This document shows, piece after piece, positions 1 through 6,729 of a stretch of DNA of 9,841 nucleotides; within the stretch, counting starts at the first letter, position 1, and each line of letters starts with the position of its first letter. The position numbers were made by a program, and so were the translations under genes. The notes under the pieces are model-generated. The model saw only the letters and a list, made by a program, of their open reading frames with translations, was not told the origin of the DNA and did not search any database. The stretch is from JAQGHB01 sp036384495 (GTDB lineage Bacteria; Patescibacteriota; Saccharimonadia; Saccharimonadales; UBA4665), in NCBI GenBank assembly GCA_036384495.1, contig DASVMD010000055.1, positions 1 to 9,841 of the forward strand, in the 5' to 3' direction.

Positions 1-27
1 TTAAATGTGCTAGACAGCCACCCAAGA

Positions 28-36
28 TGCTATAGT
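28..36 (+). promoter_or_regulatory. Extended -10 promoter of the cyo operon
   Basis: TGC followed by TATAGT (hexamer 31-36) is an extended -10 element with one mismatch to TATAAT. The hexamer ends 9 bases before the ATG at 46, which puts the predicted transcription start near 43 and leaves a leader of only about 3 bases. No good -35 stands at 16-18 bp; TAGACA at 11-16 resembles one but is only 14 bp away. The 13-base stretch 28-40 closely matches the element in front of the helicase gene at 9073-9085. Confidence 0.6.
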
Positions 37-45
37 AGAGAAAGC

Positions 46-954
46 ATGAGTGGTTTGAGAAAAGTGTGGCTGGGGGTGGTGGTACTGGCATTTGCAGGCC
101 TCGCGGCTGCGGTGGCACTCAGACATAGCAATTTTGCGGTCTTAAACTCCGCCGGGCCGGTCGGATCGCAGGAGCGGCATCTGTTAATCATTATCACGCT
201 GCTGGGACTCCTGGTAATTGTTCCGGTGTTTGGGTTGTTATTTGGCTTTGCCTGGCACTACCGCGAAGGCAACGCCAAGGCCGCCTATAGCCCCGAGCTG
301 GATGGCAGCCGAATTGCCGAAACCATCTGGTGGTTGATTCCGATGATCATTATTGGCATCGTGTCGGTGCTGACCTGGAATAGCAGCCATAGTCTTGACC
401 CGTATAAGACACTGGCGAGCACGGGGAAGCCGCTACAGGTCCAGGTGGTGGCTCTGGAGTGGAAGTGGCTGTTCATCTACCCGGAGCAGCACGTGGCCAG
501 CGTCAATGCGCTGTACATACCCGAAAAAACACCGGTGAACTTCCAGATCACGGCCGATGCGCCCATGAACTCTTTTTGGATACCGCAGCTGGGCGGGCAG
601 GTGTACGCCATGGCCGGCATGAATACGCAGCTCCACCTTATGGCCGATAAAACCGGCGATTTTAAGGGATCATCGGCCAATTTAAGCGGTGAGGGCTTTG
701 CGGATATGCGATTTACCGCTCACGCCAAAACGGCAGATGAGTTTACATCTTGGGTAAAAAATACGCGGCATTCCGCCACACCGCTAACGTTAGGGGAATA
801 CGCGACCTTGGCGCTGCCAAGCAAACAAGCTGCGCCGCGCAATTACTCTAATCCCGACAGCAAACTGTATGATACGATACTCATGAAATATATGATGCCT
901 AACATGAACGACGGGATGGGTATGTCAAATACGGATATGGGGGAAATGCGGTGA
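46..954 (+). CDS. cyoA: Cytochrome bo3 ubiquinol oxidase subunit II (CyoA)
   Basis: Subunit II of the proton-pumping quinol oxidase, 302 aa against 315 in E. coli. It has an N-terminal hydrophobic segment (about residues 7-25), a second pair-forming segment (about 46-70), another near 92-110, and an outward-facing cupredoxin domain (about 128-245). The landmarks WKWLFIYPEQ (139-148), MNSFWIPQLG (174-183) and YAMAGM (187-192) match CyoA. The Cys/His ligands of a CuA centre are absent, which marks a quinol rather than a cytochrome c oxidase. The lipobox cysteine of E. coli CyoA is also missing; the aligned region reads AVLNSAGPVG (31-40). The C-terminus is methionine-rich (280-301). I chose ATG 46 over GTG 7 because the -10 element lies inside the longer frame and the 46 start gives a normal basic N-terminus before the hydrophobic segment. 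The stop overlaps cyoB in GTGA. Confidence 0.95.
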   Translation: MSGLRKVWLGVVVLAFAGLAAAVALRHSNFAVLNSAGPVGSQERHLLIIITLLGLLVIVPVFGLLFGFAWHYREGNAKAAYSPELDGSRIAETIWWLIPMIIIGIVSVLTWNSSHSLDPYKTLASTGKPLQVQVVALEWKWLFIYPEQHVASVNALYIPEKTPVNFQITADAPMNSFWIPQLGGQVYAMAGMNTQLHLMADKTGDFKGSSANLSGEGFADMRFTAHAKTADEFTSWVKNTRHSATPLTLGEYATLALPSKQAAPRNYSNPDSKLYDTILMKYMMPNMNDGMGMSNTDMGEMR

Positions 955-2933
955 ATTTATTTGCGGGGCTGCTCGGCCGGCTGACGCTGGATGCGTTTCC
1001 GCATGACGCCATTACTGCGGGCGGGGCTTTGACCGTTGTCGGTGGAGCAGTGGCCTTGGTGGCGCTGCTAACCTACACCAAGCGCTGGACCTGGCTTTAT
1101 AAAAATTGGCTGACCTCGCTCGATCCTAAGAAAATCGGGGTTATGTACATTGTGATCGCACTGGTCATGTTGCTACGCGGCGTAGCCGATGCCTGTCTGA
1201 TGCGGGTGCAGCAAGCGACCTCCGTGGGCTCATCGCATGGTATCGTGTCGTCCGATCACTTTCAGCAGATTTTCTCGGCGCACGGCACCATGATGATCTT
1301 TTTTGTGGCGATGGGGCTGATGTTTGGGCTGATCAACCTGATCGTGCCCCTGCAAATTGGTGCTCGCGACGTGGCGTTTCCGTTCCTGAATTCGGTTAGC
1401 TTCTGGTTGTATGCCGCGGGCATGGTGCTCGTGAATTTGTCGCTGGTGGTGGGAGCTTTTTCGGCCGCCGGCTGGTTGGCCTATCCGCCGTTGTCGGAGT
1501 TGCGGTACAGTCCGGGCGTCGGCGTGGATTACTGGATATGGAGTCTGCAGATTGCCGGGGTCGGCTCGCTGCTGTCGGGCATTAACTTTATTGTGACGAT
1601 CCTTAAAATGCGTGCTCCCGGTATGACACTCATGAAGATGCCGATGTTCGTCTGGAGCGTGCTGTGCAGCATGTCGCTGGTAATTTTTGCATTTCCGATC
1701 TTGACCGCCACGCTAGCCATGTTGGCGCTGGATCGTTCGTTGGGCATGCACTTTTTCACCTCCGATTTTGGTGGCAATCCTATGATGTACATTAACTTGA
1801 TCTGGGCCTGGGGGCACCCGGAGGTGTACATTCTGGTGCTGCCGGCCTTTGGGGTGTACTCCGAAGTCGTGGCCACCTTTGCGCGCAAGCGGCTGTTTGG
1901 CTACACCTCCATGGTCTGGGCGCTGCTGGCCATTACGGCGCTGTCGTTCCTGGTGTGGCTGCACCACTTCTTTACCATGGGCGCCGGTGCCGATGTGAAT
2001 GCGTTCTTTGGCATCATGACCGGTGTTATTGCCATTCCGACAGGTGTCAAAATATTCAACTGGCTATTCACTATGTTCAGAGGCCGCATTTTGTTTGCGA
2101 CGCCGATGCTGTGGTTTATCGGTTTTGTGGTGATCTTTAGCATTGGTGGGCTGGCCGGCGTCCTGATGTCCGTGCCCGCTATCGATTTTCAGGTACACAA
2201 CAGCCTATTCCTGGTGGCGCATTTCCACATGATGATTGTCGGTGGCGTGGTGTTTGGCTATTTGGCGGGTATCACCTATTGGTTCCCGAAAATCTTTGGT
2301 TTTACGCTCAATGAGCGGCTTGGCAAATACGCGTTTTGGTGCTGGCTGGTGGGCTTCACCACCGCCTTTACGCCTCTGTATATTCTTGGCCTGATGGGCG
2401 CTACGCGCCGTCTCGATCACTACGATAAATCCATGGGCTGGCAGGGGCTGTTCATTGTGGCTGGGATTGGCGTGCTAATTATTTGCCTCGGGATTGGCTT
2501 ACAGGTTTTGCAGTTTGTGGTCAGCATACTGCAACGCAAGCAGCATCTCGACAAAACTGGCGACCCCTGGAACGGCCGCACGCTGGAGTGGTCCACTGCT
2601 TCGCCGGTGCCGGTGTACAACTACGCCGTGATTCCAACTGTTTCCGAGCGCGATCAATTCTGGGCAGACAAACAGTCTGGCAAAGCCGGCAAAAAACCGC
2701 ATTACGAAGATATTCTGATGCCCAAAAACAGCGGTATGGGCCTGTTGATCGCCGGATTCGCGTTCCTGTTTGGCTTTGCGGTGATTTGGCATATTTTGTG
2801 GCTGGGGGTTGTGGGACTTTTGGGTGTTATTACCTCGGTTATTATTCGTACCACCTCTGATGCCGAGAGCGAATATGTCATTCCGGCGCGCGAAGTTGAG
2901 CAGATAGAAAAAGCCAGGAGGCGCTACGCATGA
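951..2933 (+). CDS. cyoB: Cytochrome bo3 ubiquinol oxidase subunit I (CyoB)
   Basis: Catalytic subunit in the cytoplasmic membrane. It oxidises quinol, reduces O2 to water and pumps protons. It has 660 aa (E. coli 663) with the usual many membrane segments. Every key residue is present at a constant +5 offset from E. coli numbering. Low-spin heme ligands are H111 and H426, and the high-spin heme ligand is H424. CuB ligands are H289, H338 and H339, with the cross-link tyrosine Y293. The D-channel has D140 and E291 (GHPEVY motif, an A-type oxidase), and the K-channel has K367. The quinone site has R76, D80, H103 and Q106. The gene should therefore encode an active enzyme. The start is GTG at 951 inside the cyoA stop (GTGA), with a G-rich stretch at 939-943 as a weak ribosome site. 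The end overlaps cyoC in ATGA. Confidence 0.98.
   Translation: MNLFAGLLGRLTLDAFPHDAITAGGALTVVGGAVALVALLTYTKRWTWLYKNWLTSLDPKKIGVMYIVIALVMLLRGVADACLMRVQQATSVGSSHGIVSSDHFQQIFSAHGTMMIFFVAMGLMFGLINLIVPLQIGARDVAFPFLNSVSFWLYAAGMVLVNLSLVVGAFSAAGWLAYPPLSELRYSPGVGVDYWIWSLQIAGVGSLLSGINFIVTILKMRAPGMTLMKMPMFVWSVLCSMSLVIFAFPILTATLAMLALDRSLGMHFFTSDFGGNPMMYINLIWAWGHPEVYILVLPAFGVYSEVVATFARKRLFGYTSMVWALLAITALSFLVWLHHFFTMGAGADVNAFFGIMTGVIAIPTGVKIFNWLFTMFRGRILFATPMLWFIGFVVIFSIGGLAGVLMSVPAIDFQVHNSLFLVAHFHMMIVGGVVFGYLAGITYWFPKIFGFTLNERLGKYAFWCWLVGFTTAFTPLYILGLMGATRRLDHYDKSMGWQGLFIVAGIGVLIICLGIGLQVLQFVVSILQRKQHLDKTGDPWNGRTLEWSTASPVPVYNYAVIPTVSERDQFWADKQSGKAGKKPHYEDILMPKNSGMGLLIAGFAFLFGFAVIWHILWLGVVGLLGVITSVIIRTTSDAESEYVIPAREVEQIEKARRRYA
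2916..2921 (+). promoter_or_regulatory. Shine-Dalgarno site of cyoC
   Basis: A perfect AGGAGG lies 8 bases before the cyoC ATG, inside the 3' end of cyoB. It fixes the cyoC start. It also shows that this organism uses Shine-Dalgarno initiation for internal operon genes, although the first genes of transcripts in this window lack such a site. Confidence 0.85.
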
Positions 2934-3517
2934 GTAAGTCATTAAGCCTCGCCGAACACGAAAACAACACCAAAACGCTGTTTGGGTTTTGGACGTATCT
3001 CATGACCGACTGCGTGCTATTTGCCAGCCTGTTTGCAGCCTTTGCGGTCCTACGCAATAACACCTACGGCGGACCCTCTGGCAAAGAGTTATTTAGCTTA
3101 CATTTCGTCCTAATCGAAACCATAATCCTGCTGGTAAGCAGTTATACCTGCGGTCTTGCGATGTTAGCCGTGCATCGGCGTGACAAGCGGGCTGTGTTGT
3201 TACTATTTGCAGTCACGTTTGCGCTCGGTGCGGCATTCCTAGGCATGGAGTTATCCGAATTCCACCATCTGGCTCAAGAAGGCAACAGCTGGCGTCGGAG
3301 CGGCTTCCTGTCTTCGTTCTTTACACTGGTAGGCACGCACGGACTGCACATTGCGACTGGTCTTATCTGGATGGTGGTGCTGCTTGTGCAAGTTGCCAAA
3401 AAAGGCCTGACCACCAACACAGCGAGGCGGCTGACGCTACTCAGCATGTTTTGGCACTTTTTGGACGTCATTTGGATCTTTATTTTTACCATTGTGTATC
3501 TGGTGGGGGCGGCATGA
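2930..3517 (+). CDS. cyoC: Cytochrome bo3 ubiquinol oxidase subunit III (CyoC)
   Basis: Subunit III of the quinol oxidase, 195 aa (E. coli 204). It is an integral membrane protein that supports assembly and stability of subunit I and does not carry redox centres. Five membrane segments can be read at about residues 17-42, 56-80, 86-105, 128-153 and 171-193. Family landmarks are FWTYLMTDC near the N-terminus, the segment FLGMELSEFHHL (about 103-114), GTHGLHIATGLIW in the fourth helix and FWHFLDVIWIF in the last. The start is ATG 2930, overlapping the cyoB stop (ATGA), with an ideal AGGAGG 8 bases upstream. The stop overlaps cyoD, again as ATGA. Order and overlaps indicate production in step with CyoB and CyoD. 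Confidence 0.95.
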   Translation: MSKSLSLAEHENNTKTLFGFWTYLMTDCVLFASLFAAFAVLRNNTYGGPSGKELFSLHFVLIETIILLVSSYTCGLAMLAVHRRDKRAVLLLFAVTFALGAAFLGMELSEFHHLAQEGNSWRRSGFLSSFFTLVGTHGLHIATGLIWMVVLLVQVAKKGLTTNTARRLTLLSMFWHFLDVIWIFIFTIVYLVGAA

Positions 3518-3888
3518 ACAAGCGCGCTATTGTATCGCATCACGAGCCGCCGACCGGCAACCTGGCGTCGTATACGCTGGGGTTTGTGCTGTCGATTGCG
3601 CTAACGGTGCTGGCGTATTTGCTGGTTGTAAATCACAGCGCCATGCGGCACACCCTGCTCGTGATAATCATCGTTATGGCGCTCGTACAGTTTTTGGTGC
3701 AGCTGATCTTTTTCTTGCACCTTGGCACCGAGACGAAGCCGCGATGGAAGCTCCTGGCATTTGGCTTTATGGTCATGACGGTGGCAATTTTAGTGTTTGG
3801 TAGCTTGTGGATCATGGACAATCTGAACTACCACATGATGTCGCCAGCCGAAGAAAACACCTATTTACACGATCATGAGGGGCTGTAA
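3514..3888 (+). CDS. cyoD: Cytochrome bo3 ubiquinol oxidase subunit IV (CyoD)
   Basis: Small membrane subunit IV of the quinol oxidase, 124 aa (E. coli 109), thought to assist CuB insertion and assembly. It has three hydrophobic helices (about residues 19-40, 45-70 and 79-101). Family landmarks are YTLGFVLSIALTVLAY in helix 1, LVQLIFFLHLG at the end of helix 2 and SLWIMDNLNYHMM after helix 3. The extra length lies mostly in an acidic, His-containing C-terminal tail (about 110-124) that E. coli CyoD lacks. The frame is open from 3451, but ATG 3514 is the right start: it overlaps the cyoC stop as ATGA and gives a family-like N-terminus. A G-rich run at 3502-3509 is the only ribosome-site candidate. 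The stop TAA shares one base with the cyoE ATG. Confidence 0.93.
   Translation: MNKRAIVSHHEPPTGNLASYTLGFVLSIALTVLAYLLVVNHSAMRHTLLVIIIVMALVQFLVQLIFFLHLGTETKPRWKLLAFGFMVMTVAILVFGSLWIMDNLNYHMMSPAEENTYLHDHEGL
3877..3882 (+). promoter_or_regulatory. Shine-Dalgarno site of cyoE
   Basis: GAGGGG ends 5 bases before the cyoE ATG at 3888 and lies within the last codons of cyoD. With the TAATG stop-start overlap it supports coupled re-initiation from cyoD. Confidence 0.6.
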
Positions 3889-4757
3889 TGCGCGAAACCA
3901 TTAAGACCTACCGCCAACTCACGAAGCCCGGCATCATTCGCGGCAATGTGCTGGCTGCGGCTGACGGATTTTTGCTGGCTTGCGCCCAACATCACACTTT
4001 TAACCTGGCGCTCTTCTGGTTTTTGATTGAAGGCACGACCCTGGTGATCGCCTCGGCCTGCGTGTTTAACAACGTGATCGACCGCGGTATCGACACTCGC
4101 ATGGCTCGCACCAAAAAACGCGCCTTGGTCACTGGCAGGGTGAGCGTACGTAACGCGTTGATATACGGCAGCGTGCTCGGACTTTCGGGTTTTTATATCC
4201 TGGCCGCTTACACAAACATGCTCGTGCTGGCCGTGGGCGCGGCGGCGTTTTGCATGTACGTGGTGGTGTACGGTTATTTTAAACGGCGCACCTACTGGGG
4301 TACCCTGGTCGGCTGCGTACCGGGCGCTCTGCCACCGGTTGCCGGTTACGTGGCTGTCAGTGGCCGCTTTGACGTCGCCGCGGTATTATTGTTTCTTATC
4401 TTAGTCTTTTGGCAGATGCCGCACTTTTACTCGATTGCACTTTTTCGCCGTAAAGAATACAAGGCTGCCGGATTACCGGTGTTTCCCGTCGTCCATTCGG
4501 CCCGCGCCACAAAAATGCAAATACTAGGTTTTATCCCGGTATTCGTACTACTTAATATCGGGTTGACCGTTGGCGGCTATACCGGTGTTGTCTATGTAAT
4601 TATCATGTCTACGCTCGGCGCTCTATGGTTCTGGAAAGGTTTTTCAACCTTTGGAACTGCCAGCGATTACGCCTGGGGCAAATCTATGTTCTTGTTTTCG
4701 TTAATTATGATCAGCACACTATCGGTAATGCTATCAGTCGGCGGCTTGCTAGCCTAA
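3888..4757 (+). CDS. cyoE: Heme O synthase / protoheme IX farnesyltransferase (CyoE)
   Basis: UbiA-superfamily membrane prenyltransferase, 289 aa (E. coli 296). It attaches a farnesyl group from farnesyl diphosphate to protoheme, making the heme O used at the CyoB active site. The first Asp-rich motif is intact: N61, D65, D69 and R74-T75 in the stretch NNVIDRGIDTRMARTKKR. The conserved loop GALPPVAGY lies at about 146-154. The second motif, WQMPHFYSIALFRRKEY (175-191), has Glu190 where E. coli CyoE has Asp. This is a conservative change in the likely diphosphate-Mg site. About nine hydrophobic segments are expected. The gene is last in the operon, and its TAA overlaps the stop of the convergent gene on the other strand. 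No protoheme synthesis gene is in view, so the heme precursor must come from elsewhere in the genome or from outside the cell. Confidence 0.95.
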   Translation: MRETIKTYRQLTKPGIIRGNVLAAADGFLLACAQHHTFNLALFWFLIEGTTLVIASACVFNNVIDRGIDTRMARTKKRALVTGRVSVRNALIYGSVLGLSGFYILAAYTNMLVLAVGAAAFCMYVVVYGYFKRRTYWGTLVGCVPGALPPVAGYVAVSGRFDVAAVLLFLILVFWQMPHFYSIALFRRKEYKAAGLPVFPVVHSARATKMQILGFIPVFVLLNIGLTVGGYTGVVYVIIMSTLGALWFWKGFSTFGTASDYAWGKSMFLFSLIMISTLSVMLSVGGLLA

Positions 4758-4990
4758 ACGGTACGTTCTTGCGGACCAGCTACCATAAAATACAGCTCTT
4801 TGATGTCATTGTGGTGCGCTTTGACGGTGCCTTCAAGCGATGTCAGACATTTGTTTGTTTCTTGCTGATGTACTTCCAAAGTATCTAAGCGACTATTGAC
4901 GGAGCTAAAACCGGTCGTTACTACAGCCCTAAGATCAGAAATAGCCGTCTCAAGTCGATCAAGCTGTAAAGTATCGTTTATGAAAGTCAT
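4754..4990 (-). CDS. Small coiled-coil protein of unknown function
   Basis: I do not recognise a named family. The 78-aa product from ATG 4990 has no signal peptide or membrane segment. It is almost entirely a predicted coiled coil from about residue 8 to 67. Hydrophobic positions L10, L13, I17, L20 and V24 follow heptad spacing, then the register shifts around G27-F28 and continues as V31, L35, L38, L49, L52, V56, I63 and L66. One cysteine (C48) is present. An upstream ATG at 5020 would give 88 aa, but a -10-like TATACT lies between the two starts, which favours 4990. Reasons to think it real: it fills the only gap between two well-identified genes, has its own promoter-like element, and ends exactly at the cyoE stop. 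It could be a self-associating scaffold or adaptor, but that is only a guess. Confidence 0.65.
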   Translation of the reverse strand: MTFINDTLQLDRLETAISDLRAVVTTGFSSVNSRLDTLEVHQQETNKCLTSLEGTVKAHHNDIKELYFMVAGPQERTV

Positions 4991-4999
4991 TATGTATCC

Positions 5000-5005
5000 A
5001 GTATA
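5000..5005 (-). promoter_or_regulatory. -10 element of the small coiled-coil gene
   Basis: On the minus strand TATACT ends 9 bases before the ATG at 4990, the same distance as in front of cyoA. The predicted leader is about 3 bases. There is no TG extension and no clear -35. No Shine-Dalgarno sequence precedes the ATG. Confidence 0.45.
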
Positions 5006-5050
5006 AACTTGAACGGCCAAGCGCGCTATACAGTTTAAGAAAAATTTAAG

Positions 5051-6715
5051 CTAAAAATGGTCGCGGATGTGGCCGAAGCTGTATTCCCAGTCGGCGTTGG
5101 CTTTTTTGTGGGGATTGAAGATATGCTGGGGGTCCATGATGTCTTTGGCTTCCTGGAAAATCTTGAGCATGTCCTCGCCGTACATCATTTTGAGCCAGGG
5201 GCCGCGCACCAGGCCGTCGTTGTGCTCGCCAGAGAGAGAGCCGCCATATTTGAGCACTAAATTATTAACGGCTTTCATGGCTGGCAGGATTTTTTTACGG
5301 TCTTTGGGGTCTTCGAGCTTCATGAGCGGAATAACGTGGAAGTTGCCGTCGCCCATGTGTCCGGCAATGGTGGCGAATAGCTTATATTTTTTAATGATAG
5401 CCCGTAGTTGCGGCAAAAATGCCGTGAGATGTTCCGGTGGCACCACAAAATCGTCAATAAACGGCGCCGTGTGCTTATCTTTGACTTTGCTGCGCAACAG
5501 CTGGAAACTGTAGCGGCGCATCAGCCAGAACTTTTCGGATTTGCCTTCGGTGGCGTCTTCTTCGAAGCCGTTGATTTCGTAGCGGGCGCGGTGCTGCTTA
5601 AGCTCGGCGTGCAGAGCGCGTACTTTGGCGCGAACTTCGTCTTCGGTTTCGCCGTTAAACTCTACCATGAGGATTAATTTTGGAATGCCGCGCACAAATT
5701 GCAGTCCTGTTGGGATAAAACTAATGAGCAACTTGAGCACGCCACCCCAGCCCAACATTTTGTGGAAACTTGGCATGAATTTGATGCCCAAGAACATAGT
5801 TGCGTCATCAAACGACTCAAAGGTGGCCGGCTTGGATTTCAGCACTTTGGGGATGATCTCGCCCAAATCATCGGTGTTTTTTAAGAATAATACCAGCAGG
5901 CCGGAGTGCTTGCGGGTCGGCACTAGACGGAAGTGAATATCAGTCACGAAGCCAAGCGTGCCCTGAGCGCCGACAATCAGTTTTGTCAGGTCAAACACGC
6001 CAGTTTCACGGTCCCAGACATCCCACAGATTGTAGCCAGTGGAATTTTTAGTGACATGTGGTTTGGCTGCCTTGATTTGATCATAGTGCGTATCGACCAA
6101 CTTGAAAATATCGCGGTAAACCCGGCCCTCGAAATCTTTTTGCTGCATTTTTTTATCGAGCTCGGCTTTAGTGAGCGGCTTGACGACGCGCTTAACGCCG
6201 TCCGCAAACACGACGTCCAGCTGTGTCACGAAATCTTCGGTTTTGCCGTATTCCAGCGATTTTTCGCCTCCGGAATTGTTGTTGACCATGCCACCGACGC
6301 TGGCCAGATCACGGGAAGCAGGGTAGCTGGGCATCAGGGCATTGTGTTTGAGTGTTTCGGGTTCAAAATCTCGATAAAACACACCTGGTTGGACTTGCGC
6401 GCTCGTAGGGGTAACATGCTCAATATTTTTGAAGTGCGTCAGGAAATTAACGATTATCGAGTCATTGATGGCACCGCCAGACATGCAGGTGCCGGCGCTG
6501 CGAGCTGTAAGGCTCAAAGTAGGGTCTTTGGTTTTTTGGGCTGCCACGAGTGTTACGGCCTTTTCAACGTCTTGGGCATCGCGTGGCGTGATAACTAACT
6601 TTGGTCGCAGCTCAAACATCGAGGCGTCATGACTATACGTATCAAGCGTTGCTGGCGACGTATCGGTTTCGCCCCGAAAGCCGGCTTTTTTAAGCTCGGC
6701 GATAATTTCATCCAT
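5051..6715 (-). CDS. FAD-linked 2-hydroxyacid dehydrogenase (D-lactate dehydrogenase / GlcD-like)
   Basis: Member of the PCMH-type FAD-binding / FAD-oxidase C-terminal family (GlcD, Dld, D-2-hydroxyglutarate dehydrogenase), 554 aa. The FAD domain occupies about 20-265. It includes the PCMH signature TARSAGTCMSGGAI (70-83), the loop PASRDLASVGGMVNNNSGG (132-150) and VGAQGTLG (248-255). The C-terminal substrate domain has HMGDGNFH (453-460, metal and substrate site), GEHNDG (496-501, where many relatives have GEHGDG) and the closing DPQHIFNPHKK (528-538). A hydrophobic and basic patch at about 312-350 may help it sit on the membrane. There is no Fe-S domain. The likely reaction is oxidation of D-lactate or a similar 2-hydroxyacid, with electrons passed to quinone; the substrate cannot be read from sequence. 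It starts 9 bases after the glycosyltransferase stop, with no clear ribosome site, and is probably cotranscribed with it. Confidence 0.88.
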   Translation of the reverse strand: MDEIIAELKKAGFRGETDTSPATLDTYSHDASMFELRPKLVITPRDAQDVEKAVTLVAAQKTKDPTLSLTARSAGTCMSGGAINDSIIVNFLTHFKNIEHVTPTSAQVQPGVFYRDFEPETLKHNALMPSYPASRDLASVGGMVNNNSGGEKSLEYGKTEDFVTQLDVVFADGVKRVVKPLTKAELDKKMQQKDFEGRVYRDIFKLVDTHYDQIKAAKPHVTKNSTGYNLWDVWDRETGVFDLTKLIVGAQGTLGFVTDIHFRLVPTRKHSGLLVLFLKNTDDLGEIIPKVLKSKPATFESFDDATMFLGIKFMPSFHKMLGWGGVLKLLISFIPTGLQFVRGIPKLILMVEFNGETEDEVRAKVRALHAELKQHRARYEINGFEEDATEGKSEKFWLMRRYSFQLLRSKVKDKHTAPFIDDFVVPPEHLTAFLPQLRAIIKKYKLFATIAGHMGDGNFHVIPLMKLEDPKDRKKILPAMKAVNNLVLKYGGSLSGEHNDGLVRGPWLKMMYGEDMLKIFQEAKDIMDPQHIFNPHKKANADWEYSFGHIRDHF

Positions 6716-6717
6716 GT

Positions 6718-6729
6718 CTTAAGCTTAAG
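6718..6729. repeat. 12-bp perfect palindrome at the glycosyltransferase-dehydrogenase junction
   Basis: CTTAAGCTTAAG reads the same on both strands. It covers the stop codon of the glycosyltransferase and ends 2 bases before the ATG of the FAD dehydrogenase. It is too AT-rich and loopless to be a normal terminator. It could be a chance palindrome. Confidence 0.5.

Noticed and set aside
7..45. GTG start at 7 giving a 315-aa CyoA
   Set aside because: The added 13 residues contain no family similarity, and the predicted -10 element (28-36) would lie inside the coding region. ATG 46 gives a normal N-terminus.
5067..5513. A 148-codon plus-strand frame near the end of the FAD dehydrogenase
   Set aside because: It is antisense to the conserved catalytic motifs of the dehydrogenase and has no initiation signal.
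5933..6598. A 221-codon open frame on the plus strand opposite the FAD dehydrogenase
   Set aside because: It lies wholly antisense to a well-supported gene, shows no domain or membrane pattern, and has no promoter or ribosome site. It is a frame shadow produced by codon bias.
6718..6729. The CTTAAGCTTAAG palindrome as a terminator or operator
   Set aside because: It has no loop and no T run, and only one copy was seen. A regulator-binding role cannot be supported, so it is listed only as a palindrome.
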